Of a DNA stretch of 64,000 bases, positions 54,021-63,446 are shown piece after piece (position 1 is the first letter of the stretch; each line of letters begins with the position of its first letter). The notes under the pieces were generated by a model. It was not told the DNA's origin. It did no database searches and saw only the letters and a program-made list of their open reading frames with translations. The position numbers and the translations under genes were made by a program. This DNA is from an uncultured Clostridium sp. (GTDB taxonomy: Bacteria > Bacillota > Clostridia > Clostridiales > Clostridiaceae), in the NCBI GenBank assembly GCA_937927335.1, contig CALBDU010000004.1:248001-312000 (forward strand), read 5' to 3'.

Positions 54021-54066
54021 AAAACCTCTTATTGTTGAACGGAAATATAAAAATAAGAGGTTTTAT
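54021..54066 (+). terminator. Terminator after the HesB-like gene
   Basis: AAAACCTCTTATT / AATAAGAGGTTTT with an 18-nt loop, followed by ATTTTAG. Confidence 0.8.
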
Positions 54067-54194
54067 TTTAGTCAGAACTAAAAAGAAAACAGTTTACTCA
54101 CTAAATAGATTGATGGTATAAATGTTGTAGATTAATAAATTTCCAGTTAGAATATGTAAATAATATTTATGTAAGTGATGTATAGGAGGCAATT

Positions 54195-54881
54195 ATGTAT
54201 AATATTTTGGTTATTGAAGATGAAAAGCAGGTCTCTGAAGTAATTAAAGCATATTTGGAGAAGGAAGGATATAATGTTTACTGCGCTTCGAGGGGCTTGG
54301 AAGGAATAGATTTATTCAGTAAGGTAGGCAACATCAAGTTAGTAATTCTGGATCTAATGCTACCTGATATTGATGGTGAAGAGGTATGCCAAACTTTAAG
54401 AAAAATATCTGATGTTTATATTTTTATGTTAACTGCAAAGGTAACCTTGGCTGATAAGATAGAAGGCTTGAATGCAGGTGCAGATGAATATATTACAAAG
54501 CCATGCAGTCCAAGAGAACTAACTGCAAGAGTCAATGCTCTATTCAGGAGAGTTAAGTCATTGGGGGATGAAAAAATTGTGTCCAGTGATGGAAAGCTTA
54601 TAATCAATCCAGATAAGCGGGTGGTTAAATTAAAAGATAAAGATATTCCAATGACACCAAATGAGTTTGATATACTATACACCATTGCTAAAAATAAAGG
54701 TAAAGTACTAACCCGTGAGCAGTTAATTGAAATGGTATTCGGAATAGACTTTGAAGGATCTGATAGGACTGTTGATGTACATATTAAAAACATACGTAAA
54801 AAGATAGAGGAAGATTCAAGGGAACCTAAATATGTTATCACTGTTACTAAATTGGGTTATAAATTTGGTGGTGAAAGTTAG
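54195..54881 (+). CDS. OmpR-family response regulator
   Basis: The product has 228 residues after TAGGAGGCAATT. The receiver has the acidic pair ED, phospho-acceptor Asp53 (VILDLMLPDIDG), a Thr in FMLTAK and Lys in YITKPCS. The winged-helix output ends VKNIRKKIEEDSREP-like then YVITVTKLGYKF. Its stop overlaps the GTG start of the kinase gene by 1 nt, so the two are coupled. Confidence 0.95.
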   Translation: MYNILVIEDEKQVSEVIKAYLEKEGYNVYCASRGLEGIDLFSKVGNIKLVILDLMLPDIDGEEVCQTLRKISDVYIFMLTAKVTLADKIEGLNAGADEYITKPCSPRELTARVNALFRRVKSLGDEKIVSSDGKLIINPDKRVVKLKDKDIPMTPNEFDILYTIAKNKGKVLTREQLIEMVFGIDFEGSDRTVDVHIKNIRKKIEEDSREPKYVITVTKLGYKFGGES

Positions 54882-56251
54882 TGTACAGCATAAGAAGAAG
54901 TTTAGCTATTATCTTGATTGTATGTACTGTGACAGCTGTAATAATTTCTACTTTATTTGTAAATTTAGCTATAGATAATACATTCAATCAATATGTTGCG
55001 GATAATCAACAAAAAAGAAATGAACGTATTGTGGATTATTTTACTCAGATATATATTCGAGATAAAAAATGGACAGAAACTTCTGGTAAGGAAATGCAGC
55101 ACGAAGGCTATATGAGTAACTATTGTTTAACCTTGCTGGATGCCAACAAAAATCAAGTATGGGGTATGGACCCTAATGAGATAATGAAAATGAATTCCAG
55201 TTACTTTAATGAAGGAAATAACAGTGGGCAATATATTACAAATACATTACCAATTCTATATAACAATCAAATAGCAGGTTATATTGTCATTGGTCAATTT
55301 CAGCCATTATTGCTATCAGAAGCAGATATAAACTTCAAAAAATCTATCAATGTATATGTTGCCGTGAGTACTTTGATTACTATTTTATTTTGCATTGTGG
55401 TAAGCATTTTGTTTTCAAAGCAATTTTCTAAACCGATAAAGACTGTATCAGAAACATCTGTAGATTTATCTAAAGGAAACTATAATTCCAAGTCAGATAT
55501 TAATAGTAACGTGTTAGAGATAAATAATTTAATAAACAGTATCAATGTATTAGGTGAAAGGTTAAGTCAGCAGGAGTCACTCAGAAAAAGGCTGATATCA
55601 GATATTTCTCACGAAATTCGTACGCCCTTGAATGTGCTCCAAAACAATCTGGAGGCAATGATTGATGGTATATTTCCTGTGACAAATGACAGACTGGTAA
55701 GTTTGAATGAGGAAGTTGTAAGATTTGGGAAGCTTTTATCAAATTTAAACTGTTTAAAAGAGATTGAAGAGCAGAAAGTAGAATTGAATATTGAAAAGAT
55801 TCATTTAGACGAACTGGTAGATGGTGTTTATAATGACTTTTTAATAAATTCCAGGAATGGAAATATAGAATTAAAACTCAAATATGATAAAAAGAAAGAT
55901 TATTCAATATATGGTGATAAAGATAGATTAAGACAAGTATTTTTTAACATTTTATCTAATGCATTTAAGTTTTCCACCTCGGGAGGAGTAATACAATTAT
56001 CAATGGATGTCGATAAGGAATATGTCTCAGTAACTGTAAAGGATAATGGAATTGGGATAAAAAAAGATGATTTGCCATATATATTTGAAAGATTGTATAG
56101 GGGTGATAAAAGCCGTAATGAAATTGAAGGCAGCGGCATAGGCCTTACAATAGTGAAACAAATAATGATACTGCATTCAGCAGAAATTGATGTGGAAAGT
56201 GAAGATGGAAAGGGCACTTGTTTTAAACTGAGATTTCATAAAGCATTATAA
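54881..56251 (+). CDS. Sensor histidine kinase
   Basis: The product has 456 residues from GTG 54881. A membrane segment (about 8-30), an extracellular sensing domain, and a second membrane segment (about 160-178) are followed by HAMP and the dimerisation box with His244 in SDISHEIRTPLNVLQ. The ATPase domain has N in FNILSNAFKFS, DNGIGI and GSGIGLTIVKQ. Partner of the upstream regulator; signal unknown. Confidence 0.95.
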   Translation: MYSIRRSLAIILIVCTVTAVIISTLFVNLAIDNTFNQYVADNQQKRNERIVDYFTQIYIRDKKWTETSGKEMQHEGYMSNYCLTLLDANKNQVWGMDPNEIMKMNSSYFNEGNNSGQYITNTLPILYNNQIAGYIVIGQFQPLLLSEADINFKKSINVYVAVSTLITILFCIVVSILFSKQFSKPIKTVSETSVDLSKGNYNSKSDINSNVLEINNLINSINVLGERLSQQESLRKRLISDISHEIRTPLNVLQNNLEAMIDGIFPVTNDRLVSLNEEVVRFGKLLSNLNCLKEIEEQKVELNIEKIHLDELVDGVYNDFLINSRNGNIELKLKYDKKKDYSIYGDKDRLRQVFFNILSNAFKFSTSGGVIQLSMDVDKEYVSVTVKDNGIGIKKDDLPYIFERLYRGDKSRNEIEGSGIGLTIVKQIMILHSAEIDVESEDGKGTCFKLRFHKAL

Positions 56252-56274
56252 AATGCATAGAGGGGGACATGACG

Positions 56275-56979
56275 ATGGATAATTTAATTAGAAAAGGTGA
56301 ACTATTTATAGCCTCTGTAGGTTTGTGGGTTATATTCGGTTTGATTCATCATTTAATAATCATGTCTGTTTATAATACCCAGATCTTTCACTGCTTGCTA
56401 TTATCAATGATTTTTGGGATTATAACATTCTTTCTAATATACAATTTCTACACGAAATTTCTCGAATTGCAAAGTAAAAATAAAATTCTTGAATATAATA
56501 TGGATTTGGACTTACTTACAGGGTTATTAAACAGATTTGCTTTCGAAAAACATATTCTTGGAATTAGTAAAGGAGAGCAACACTCTATAATATTTGCTGA
56601 TATTGATAATTTTAAAAATTTTAACGATAATTTTGGACATGCTGCAGGTGATGTAGTCTTACATAAAGTCAGCGAAATAATAAAAGGCTCTGTAAGAAGT
56701 TCAGATAAGGTTTATAGATACGGTGGCGAAGAAATAGTGGTAGTTCTTAGCGGGTGTGACAAAAATCATGCAATAGCTATTGCCGAAAAAATTAGAACAA
56801 ATGTAATGAAAATAGATAATACACCATTTCCCAATATAACTATATCGTTAGGTGTATCAACTTACCCAGAGGATAATGACGATATATCCCAGATTATTAA
56901 AACATCTGATTACGCATTACTTCATGCAAAAAAGAATGGTAAAAATCGTATAGATGTTTTTGGGAAGATTAATTTTTAA
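56275..56979 (+). CDS. Membrane-bound diguanylate cyclase (GGDEF)
   Basis: The product has 234 residues from ATG 56275; AGGGGG is 8 nt upstream, while ATG 56269 is too close. Two membrane helices (about 10-62) are followed by a GGDEF domain: DLLTGLLNRFAFEKH, IIFADIDNFKNFND and the active site YRYGGEEIVVVL. Synthesises c-di-GMP. Placed between a two-component system and an HD-GYP protein. Confidence 0.94.
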   Translation: MDNLIRKGELFIASVGLWVIFGLIHHLIIMSVYNTQIFHCLLLSMIFGIITFFLIYNFYTKFLELQSKNKILEYNMDLDLLTGLLNRFAFEKHILGISKGEQHSIIFADIDNFKNFNDNFGHAAGDVVLHKVSEIIKGSVRSSDKVYRYGGEEIVVVLSGCDKNHAIAIAEKIRTNVMKIDNTPFPNITISLGVSTYPEDNDDISQIIKTSDYALLHAKKNGKNRIDVFGKINF

Positions 56980-57022
56980 ATGCATTAAACCTGGTTGGTA
57001 ATCAGGCTTAATGCATTTTATA
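56978..57022 (+). terminator. Terminator of the GGDEF gene
   Basis: AAATGCATTAA / TTAATGCATTT stem extended by CCTG/CAGG, followed by TATAT. Overlaps the stop codon. Confidence 0.8.
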
Positions 57023-57052
57023 TAGATATATTAAAGGGGTGGCAAAATTATT

Positions 57053-58300
57053 ATGGTTGGTAAGGGGTCTCTTTTTAAATCATTTACGATATTTAGTTTA
57101 ATTACCTTTATAGTAACGGGAACTGCATTAGCAACATTGATATATAATCATATGAAAGATGATAAAATAAATTTTGCTATTGAAGCAGCAAACTTAGCAT
57201 TAAAAAGTATAGTAGAACCGGAACTTATAGCCAAGGGAGCTGGTACTGGTTTAAGTGTAGAAAATAAGGATGAACTTGATGATAAATTAAATAACATAAT
57301 AATTAATAACACTATATTCGGAATTGAGATAGTTAATAGCAACGAAAAGGTTATATACTCAATTGGCTCAAAACAAGTTTTGAAGTATTATGATGAAAAT
57401 AAATCTTTGGACAAAGCTCCTTCAAATCAATATGAATATAATGTTATAAATAATGTTTATGCAGAAAGTGAAACAAAGATTTTAACCTTAAGCATACCCA
57501 TTGAAATCAATGGTAAATATTTTGGTAAATACGTAGTATTTCAATCTTATGATAAGATTGAACAACATCTAAGAAAATTATTACTGCAAATCTTTACAAT
57601 AGTTTTTACTGGGCTTATATTATTATACCTTCTATTAATCAGGGTTATTTTTGATAGTTCCAACACATTAATCAAGCAAAATAAAGAGCTGATTGAAAAT
57701 AGCATAAGTCTACAGGAAGCGTATAATGAGCTTAATAATACATATAAAAGTACTATAATTACATTGTCTAATGCTATAGATGCAAGGGATTCATACACTG
57801 CGGGTCATTCTAAGCGTGTTGCAGATTTGTCTGTCAAAATAGCATCGGAAATGGGACTAAATGGCCAGTTATTAAATAACCTGGAAATCGCAGCGCTTTT
57901 TCATGATGTAGGTAAAATTGGAATAAGGGATAATATTTTATTAAAGGACGGAAAGCTGACAGATGAAGAGTTTAATATTATAAAGGAACATAGCTGGTTA
58001 GGGGCCAAGTTGTTAGAGAACATGGGATTTATAAAGAACACATTAGACATTATTTTATACCACCATGAAAGATATGACGGGGGTGGTTATCCAAATGGGC
58101 TTATTGGCGAAGAAATACCCTTAGAATCTCGAATAATTGCAGTAGCGGATACATATGATGCCATGACATCTGACAGGTCATACCGAAAGGGTGTAGACCA
58201 TTTGATAGCTGTTAAGGAAATAGTTAGGCAAAGTCGAAAACAATTCGATCCTAAGGTGGTAGATGCCTTTTTAAAAATTGAAAATACATATCAGACGTAG
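57053..58300 (+). CDS. HD-GYP phosphodiesterase with extracellular sensor
   Basis: The product has 415 residues after AAAGGGGTGGCA. One membrane helix at about 8-30, an extracellular domain (30-175), a second helix (about 178-200), a short coil, and an HD-GYP domain with HSKRVADLS, FHDVGKIGI, HSWLGAKLLE and YHHERYDGGGYPNGL. All HD-GYP signature residues are present, so c-di-GMP breakdown is likely. Opposes the upstream GGDEF enzyme. Confidence 0.94.
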   Translation: MVGKGSLFKSFTIFSLITFIVTGTALATLIYNHMKDDKINFAIEAANLALKSIVEPELIAKGAGTGLSVENKDELDDKLNNIIINNTIFGIEIVNSNEKVIYSIGSKQVLKYYDENKSLDKAPSNQYEYNVINNVYAESETKILTLSIPIEINGKYFGKYVVFQSYDKIEQHLRKLLLQIFTIVFTGLILLYLLLIRVIFDSSNTLIKQNKELIENSISLQEAYNELNNTYKSTIITLSNAIDARDSYTAGHSKRVADLSVKIASEMGLNGQLLNNLEIAALFHDVGKIGIRDNILLKDGKLTDEEFNIIKEHSWLGAKLLENMGFIKNTLDIILYHHERYDGGGYPNGLIGEEIPLESRIIAVADTYDAMTSDRSYRKGVDHLIAVKEIVRQSRKQFDPKVVDAFLKIENTYQT

Positions 58301-58342
58301 AAAAAAGTCTAAACTATATTTTTTAGTTTAGACTTTTTTTGT
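58301..58342 (+). terminator. Terminator of the HD-GYP gene
   Basis: AAAAAAGTCTAAACTA / TAGTTTAGACTTTTTTT, a 16-bp perfect stem with a T-run, directly after the stop. Confidence 0.92.
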
Positions 58343-58494
58343 TGAAAGTATCGAATTTCACCAAGTTATAACATAGGTATCTTTATACTATCTACACAAC
58401 TATTCAATATTATATTAAAGGAGACATTGAATTGTGTATATAAAAAAATGTACTACAGCAATTTTATTAGAAGTTAAGAGAGGTGGTGAAACAT

Positions 58495-59292
58495 ATGACA
58501 AAGCCGATTAATATTAATGATTCCATAAAGGAAGACCTTAAAAAGGTAGATATGATGTTAAGAGGTACAGAGAACTTAAATGATGATTCCATGCAGGAGG
58601 TATTTAATCACTTTTTTAAAGTTCAGGGGAAATACCTGCGGCCTACACTGATATTACTATCCGCATATACCACAAATTCAAATTTAACCGATGAACAAAA
58701 AGACAAGATTATTAAATTATCAGTGGCTGTTGAATTAATTCACAGCGCCAGTTTAATACATGATGATATTATTGATGGCGATTTAATGCGGCGTGGACAA
58801 AAAACCTTAAACAATGTGTATGGGAAAAAGATAGCTGTGCTTGCGGGGGACGCATTATATGCTAAAGCATTTTCAATTCTTTCGAGATCCCTTCCGAGAG
58901 AAATAGAAAATGTCATAACACAGGTTATTGAAAGAATGTGTGCTGCTGAAATTATACAAGCAAGAGAAACAGAAACTTCAAAGCAGGAGTATTTTGAAAT
59001 AATAAAAGGAAAGACAGCTGCATTTATGAGTGCCTGCTGCAGACTTGGGGCTGCTTTAGCTGGTGCTGACGAAAAAGGAGTGTCAAATTTTGAGCAATTC
59101 GGATTAAATTTAGGAATGATATATCAGATAGTTGATGATTGTATTGATAATGATTCTACTGCACTTAAATATGTAACTTTGAAGGATGCTGAAAACTTGG
59201 CACTTGAATCAAAATATCTACTTGAAATTTTCAATGACTCAATTTACAAAACAGAGCTTTTAAACCTAATAAATTATATTTTAAATTTATAA
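58495..59292 (+). CDS. Polyprenyl diphosphate synthase
   Basis: The product has 265 residues from ATG 58495 after AGAGGTGGTGAAAC. The trans-prenyl synthase motifs are HDDIIDGDLMRRGQ (first DDxxD) and DDCIDND (second, DDxxD). It is shorter than typical heptaprenyl synthases (about 320). It should make the isoprenoid tail for a quinone. It begins a cluster that includes a UbiA prenyltransferase, suggesting a shared demethylmenaquinone-type pathway. Confidence 0.9.
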   Translation: MTKPININDSIKEDLKKVDMMLRGTENLNDDSMQEVFNHFFKVQGKYLRPTLILLSAYTTNSNLTDEQKDKIIKLSVAVELIHSASLIHDDIIDGDLMRRGQKTLNNVYGKKIAVLAGDALYAKAFSILSRSLPREIENVITQVIERMCAAEIIQARETETSKQEYFEIIKGKTAAFMSACCRLGAALAGADEKGVSNFEQFGLNLGMIYQIVDDCIDNDSTALKYVTLKDAENLALESKYLLEIFNDSIYKTELLNLINYILNL

Positions 59293-59313
59293 ATGAATAG
59301 GAGAGGTATAAAA

Positions 59314-59826
59314 ATGAAAATCTTTCGTAATAAATATTTTAATATTGTTTGGACTGCTTTACGTGTATGGTTGGGCTATCAATGGTTTACTGCTGGTTTA
59401 GAAAAAATCCAAGATCCAACCTGGGTTGGGAATCAGTCAGGAAAAGCAATAACAGGATTTTTAAATGGTGCGCTTGCAAAAGCAGGAGGAGCTCATCCAG
59501 CAGTTCAAGGATGGTATGCAAATTTTATTAAACAAGTGGCGCTGCCTAATGTAAAGTTTTTTACCTACCTGGTACCTTACGGGGAATTGATAGTTGGAAT
59601 TAGTTTGATTTTGGGGGCACTAACAGTTGTAGGCTTGATTGCGGGAGCATTTATGAATCTGAATTATCTTCTGGCAGGCACAACAAGCACAAACCCTAAC
59701 CTGTATACAGTTGCTATGATTCTTTTATTTGCTGGTGCTGGTGCATATACAATTGGTCTTGATAGATTTATTATGCCTTCATTGAGGAAAAAATCAAAAA
59801 CCTCGGATACAGGCTTAGCTGTTTAA
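59314..59826 (+). CDS. DoxX family membrane protein
   Basis: The product has 170 residues from ATG 59314 after AGGAGAGGTATAA; the upstream in-frame ATG contains that site. Four hydrophobic segments lie at about 7-25, 80-100, 105-120 and 130-148. It matches DoxX/DoxD (thiosulfate:quinone oxidoreductase small subunit type): WFTAGLEKIQDPTW and PYGELIVGISLILGAL. The quinone link of the family fits its place among quinone and redox genes. Confidence 0.87.
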   Translation: MKIFRNKYFNIVWTALRVWLGYQWFTAGLEKIQDPTWVGNQSGKAITGFLNGALAKAGGAHPAVQGWYANFIKQVALPNVKFFTYLVPYGELIVGISLILGALTVVGLIAGAFMNLNYLLAGTTSTNPNLYTVAMILLFAGAGAYTIGLDRFIMPSLRKKSKTSDTGLAV

Positions 59827-59865
59827 AACAATAGATAAAAATTAGAAGAAAAGAGGCTCAATGTA

Positions 59866-60396
59866 ATGAAGAATAAGATTGCAAAAAGTTTGATTATTAG
59901 TTTGGTGTTTGTATTGGGATTATCTACGATGGTTTTGGCTGATGGAATGAACATGGACAAGGGTGTTGAAAAGAAGGTTGACGGCATATCAATTGCTATG
60001 TCATTCAAAGATAATAAAGCTAAGACTGGCGACAATGAAATTATGGTTACTTTGAACGATTCTAACGGACAACCTATATCCAATGCATCTGTCACAGCCT
60101 CTGCTGTAATGGATAAAAACATGGACATGAATATGGATAGCTCAAAACCAGTTGCAATAACCTTTGAAAAGGGAGATGCAAGTGGTCAGTATATGGGAAA
60201 AGTAAACTTTACGGATAAAGGTAAATGGGTAGTGAAAGTAACTGCAGATGTACAAGGACAGCAGAAAGAAATGGATTTTAATGCTGATGTAGTAGATGCA
60301 GGACCAAATATGTTGATTATAGGTGGGTTTACGGGAGTAATAGCATTAATAATTATATTTGCAGCTATTAGTAAGAAAAAGTCTGCTAAAGCTTAA
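59866..60396 (+). CDS. Met-rich exported FixH/YtkA-like protein
   Basis: The product has 176 residues. Signal peptide (residues 1-24, ending VLADG), Met-rich patches GMNMDKG and MDKNMDMNMDSS, an Ig-like FixH/YtkA domain (about 35-140, MVTLNDSNGQPISNASVTAS and GKWVVKVTAD) and a C-terminal membrane anchor (about 150-168, then KKKSAKA). Met-rich patches often bind copper(I); the binding here is inferred. It precedes an iron-sulfur membrane protein, supporting a redox role. Confidence 0.85.
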   Translation: MKNKIAKSLIISLVFVLGLSTMVLADGMNMDKGVEKKVDGISIAMSFKDNKAKTGDNEIMVTLNDSNGQPISNASVTASAVMDKNMDMNMDSSKPVAITFEKGDASGQYMGKVNFTDKGKWVVKVTADVQGQQKEMDFNADVVDAGPNMLIIGGFTGVIALIIIFAAISKKKSAKA

Positions 60397-60415
60397 GAAA
60401 AGAGGTGATAGAGGT

Positions 60416-61810
60416 ATGAATTCCAGTAATGCTGAGTTACAAGAACCAGATGAAAAAAAGGCACCATCAGGAAAAAATCTTTTGAATAATAAAAAGTTTG
60501 ACCGTTTTGTTAAGAGCAAATGGTACCCATTAGGATTTCAGATATTTGTAGGAATTGTATTTGCATTTATTGTTCTTCAATTAATCATAGGTCCTTCTGA
60601 AGCCCATGACAACTTTGGAACAGCTGGGACCTGGGTTTTATGGTGGCCTATACTTCCTATACTATTATTCTTCTTTGGAAGGTTTTGGTGTGCCATTTGT
60701 CCGTTCGGGGCTCTAAATGACTTAGTTCAGAAGTTTGTAGGCAGCAAGAAACCAGTGCCAAAGTTCCTAAGAAAATATGGGATTTGGTTAATTGATGCAA
60801 TGTTTATTGCAATAACATGGAGCGATCATGTTTGGGGGATCGTTGAATCACCACGTGGATCAGGGGTATTGCTTCTTATGATCACCACTGCGGTGGTATT
60901 GTCTGGCGCATTATGGGAACGTAGGACATGGTGCAGATACCTTTGTTTCCTTGGAGGTTTATCTGGCAATTATTCAAGGGCAGGCATGCTTCAACTACGT
61001 GGAACTCCAGAAAAATGCTCCAAGTGTACAGTAGCGGCTTGTTATAAAGGTACAGAAAAGGTTCCAGGATGCCCAATGTTTGAATTTCCAAAGACTATGG
61101 AAAACAACTCAATGTGTAATTTCTGCGGAAACTGTGTAAAGAATTGCCCTAATAGCTCAGTTCAGGTTACATGGCGTACTCCAACAAAAGAACTATGGTT
61201 TATAAGAAAGCCTAAACTCGAGGAATCATTCCTTGCAATAGTAATTATGGGTATTGTATTTGTACAAAATATTACCATGATTGATATCTGGAATGATATT
61301 CTAAGGTGGCTTGAAAACACTACAGGCACCACAAGTTATTTTGTAACTTTTACTATTACATTCATAGTGTCCATGCTAATACCAATAATACTTTTAGCAA
61401 TAACGGGTTTAGCGGCTAAGAAATTTAATGGAGACACCGTGAAGCAGAATTTCGCAAAGTTTGGATATGCAATAATCCCTTTAGACATGGCGGGACACAT
61501 TGCACATAACCTCTTCCACCTTTTGGCAGAAGGGAAATCGGTTGGCTATACCTTTATGGGACTGTTCGGAAAACACATAGAAAATGCGTCCACTAATATA
61601 ATAAGTGATCCAACTATTCAGATTCTGCAGTATATATTGATAGCGTTAGGAACTTTTGGTTCTATTTATACTGCTTATAGGATAGCAAAGAGTAATTATG
61701 TGGATAAGAAAAAGACAAAAGGAACCACTATTGTGTATTCTGTTCTTATTATTCTGCTTGGTATTTTAAATATCATATTATTTTCAATGCCAATGGCAAT
61801 GCGTATGTAA
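60416..61810 (+). CDS. Membrane 4Fe-4S binding protein, NapH/CcoG-like
   Basis: The product has 464 residues from ATG 60416 after AGAGGTGATAGAGGT; the longer frame starts inside the preceding gene. Membrane helices carry WCAICPFGALND and WCRYLCFLGG (CxxCP and related), and two ferredoxin-like cluster motifs follow: CSKCTVAACYKG with PGCPMF, and CNFCGNCVKNCPNSS. About four more helices (from about 280) end the chain. Likely transfers electrons across or along the membrane. Its neighbours are the FixH-like and UbiA genes. Confidence 0.9.
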   Translation: MNSSNAELQEPDEKKAPSGKNLLNNKKFDRFVKSKWYPLGFQIFVGIVFAFIVLQLIIGPSEAHDNFGTAGTWVLWWPILPILLFFFGRFWCAICPFGALNDLVQKFVGSKKPVPKFLRKYGIWLIDAMFIAITWSDHVWGIVESPRGSGVLLLMITTAVVLSGALWERRTWCRYLCFLGGLSGNYSRAGMLQLRGTPEKCSKCTVAACYKGTEKVPGCPMFEFPKTMENNSMCNFCGNCVKNCPNSSVQVTWRTPTKELWFIRKPKLEESFLAIVIMGIVFVQNITMIDIWNDILRWLENTTGTTSYFVTFTITFIVSMLIPIILLAITGLAAKKFNGDTVKQNFAKFGYAIIPLDMAGHIAHNLFHLLAEGKSVGYTFMGLFGKHIENASTNIISDPTIQILQYILIALGTFGSIYTAYRIAKSNYVDKKKTKGTTIVYSVLIILLGILNIILFSMPMAMRM

Positions 61811-61834
61811 TGAAAATATTAGGAGGCAAAGATT

Positions 61835-62719
61835 ATGGGGAAAAATAAAATAAAGGCTTGGATACAAGGCTTTAGGCCTTTTTCCCTGCCTGGCTCCGCT
61901 ATTCCAGTTATTTTGGGAGCAGTATTAGCTCTTGGTGCAAATAAATTCCACTTTGGATATTTCATATTAACTGTAACAGCAATTGTAATGCTTCAGGCAG
62001 GAGTAAACTTGCTCAGTGACCATGATGATTTTGTAAACAAAGTGGATACTAAGGATTCTTTTGGTTCCAGTGGCGTTATATTTGAAGGCCTATTAAGTCC
62101 TAAAGAGCTTTATATAGGAGGAATGACTCTTCTAATCATTGGATGTATAATTGGATTCTTTCTAACCTATGAAAGAGGATGGTTTATTTTAATACTTGAG
62201 GTTATTGGTGCTCTGGGAGGATATTCATATACTGGTAAGCCTCTTAGATTAAAGTACAGGGGCTTGGGAGCACCATTGGTGTTCCTGTTATTTGGACCAT
62301 TAATGGTAATTGGATCATACTATGTACAAACTCAGACTGTATCTATTGCAGCTATTCTTGTATCCATACCATTAGGGTTATTGACAACTGCAATTTTGCA
62401 TGCTAACGATATTAGAGATATGGACCAGGATAAAAAAGCAGGTATTAAAACATTATCGCTTATTGTTGGGACTAATAATGCTGAAAGAATATACCGTCTT
62501 TTGATTATAATTTCCTATGTTTTAATTTTAGCTTTGGTCATATATAAAATTATACCAATATGGAGTCTCCTATGCCTTTTGACGTTACCAACTGCATTTA
62601 AGAATTTAGGTAGGCTTGGTACATTTTCAGATATTATAGAGCTGGATAAGGAAACAGCTAAATTGGAAACCCAATTTGGAATGATGTTCATTTTATCTTT
62701 GCTGATAGCTTTTATTTAA
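61835..62719 (+). CDS. UbiA family prenyltransferase (MenA-like)
   Basis: The product has 294 residues after TAGGAGGCAAAGATT. Multiple membrane helices; the first Asp motif is NLLSDHDDFVNKVDTKDS (N-x3-D-x-x-D type) and the second NDIRDMDQDKKAGIKTL (DxxxD). It prenylates an aromatic head group, probably dihydroxynaphthoate. Along with the polyprenyl synthase this gives a demethylmenaquinone pathway; the head-group genes are not in the window. Confidence 0.9.
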   Translation: MGKNKIKAWIQGFRPFSLPGSAIPVILGAVLALGANKFHFGYFILTVTAIVMLQAGVNLLSDHDDFVNKVDTKDSFGSSGVIFEGLLSPKELYIGGMTLLIIGCIIGFFLTYERGWFILILEVIGALGGYSYTGKPLRLKYRGLGAPLVFLLFGPLMVIGSYYVQTQTVSIAAILVSIPLGLLTTAILHANDIRDMDQDKKAGIKTLSLIVGTNNAERIYRLLIIISYVLILALVIYKIIPIWSLLCLLTLPTAFKNLGRLGTFSDIIELDKETAKLETQFGMMFILSLLIAFI

Positions 62720-62735
62720 TTAAGGAGGAAGACTT

Positions 62736-63368
62736 TTGCAAAGAAATAAGAATACAAGTAGCAATATCTATACTATATTCACATTGCTTATAGCTGCCAT
62801 ACTCTGGTATATAATGTTTGTGATAAAGCCAATGAATTTCTGGATAGAAATGAGCCTTTCTATATCAATATTGGTAATATTAGGTCTTTTAAAGAAAAAT
62901 GACTTGTTTAAGTTTGATAAAATCCAGCTAAGGCATATTGTAGTTGGAGTAGTATCAGCAATAATACTTTATTTTGTCTTTTATGCAGGAAATATTGTTT
63001 CAGGCTGGATATTTCCTTTTAAAGACGCACAGATATTGTCTGTTTACAGCAATAAGACTCAAAGCAATCCTATTCTGATAGGCATGCTGCTTCTATTTAT
63101 TATAGGTCCTGGTGAAGAAATTTTCTGGAGAGGGTTTATTCAAAATACCCTGGTAGCAAAATTAGGAGAAAATAAAGGATATATTTTTGCTGTCTTATTG
63201 TATGCTGGAGTACACATAACCACAGGTAATATCATGCTGGTTATTGCAGCGCTTGTTTGCGGTTTATTCTGGGGCTGGCTATATAAAAGAGAAAGAAGCC
63301 TTATTCCAATAATTATATCCCATGCCTTATGGGATATAGGGATATTTCTTTTATTCCCTTTAATGTAA
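62736..63368 (+). CDS. CPBP family intramembrane metalloprotease
   Basis: The product has 210 residues from TTG 62736 at 8 nt from AAGGAGG. Six or so membrane helices. The active motifs are GPGEEIFWRGFIQ (EExxxR), YAGVHITTGN (His) and IISHALWDIGIF (HxxxD-like). The family includes CAAX-type proteases and bacteriocin immunity proteins. Its target is unknown. Part of its coding sequence is repeated in degenerate form at the right edge. Confidence 0.87.
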   Translation: MQRNKNTSSNIYTIFTLLIAAILWYIMFVIKPMNFWIEMSLSISILVILGLLKKNDLFKFDKIQLRHIVVGVVSAIILYFVFYAGNIVSGWIFPFKDAQILSVYSNKTQSNPILIGMLLLFIIGPGEEIFWRGFIQNTLVAKLGENKGYIFAVLLYAGVHITTGNIMLVIAALVCGLFWGWLYKRERSLIPIIISHALWDIGIFLLFPLM

Positions 63369-63446
63369 AGGTGGTTAAGGATGGAACTTATGTTGGTTAT
63401 CGATGTAGTATACGGTGCACTCATATAGTACAAAGGAGTTATTAAA

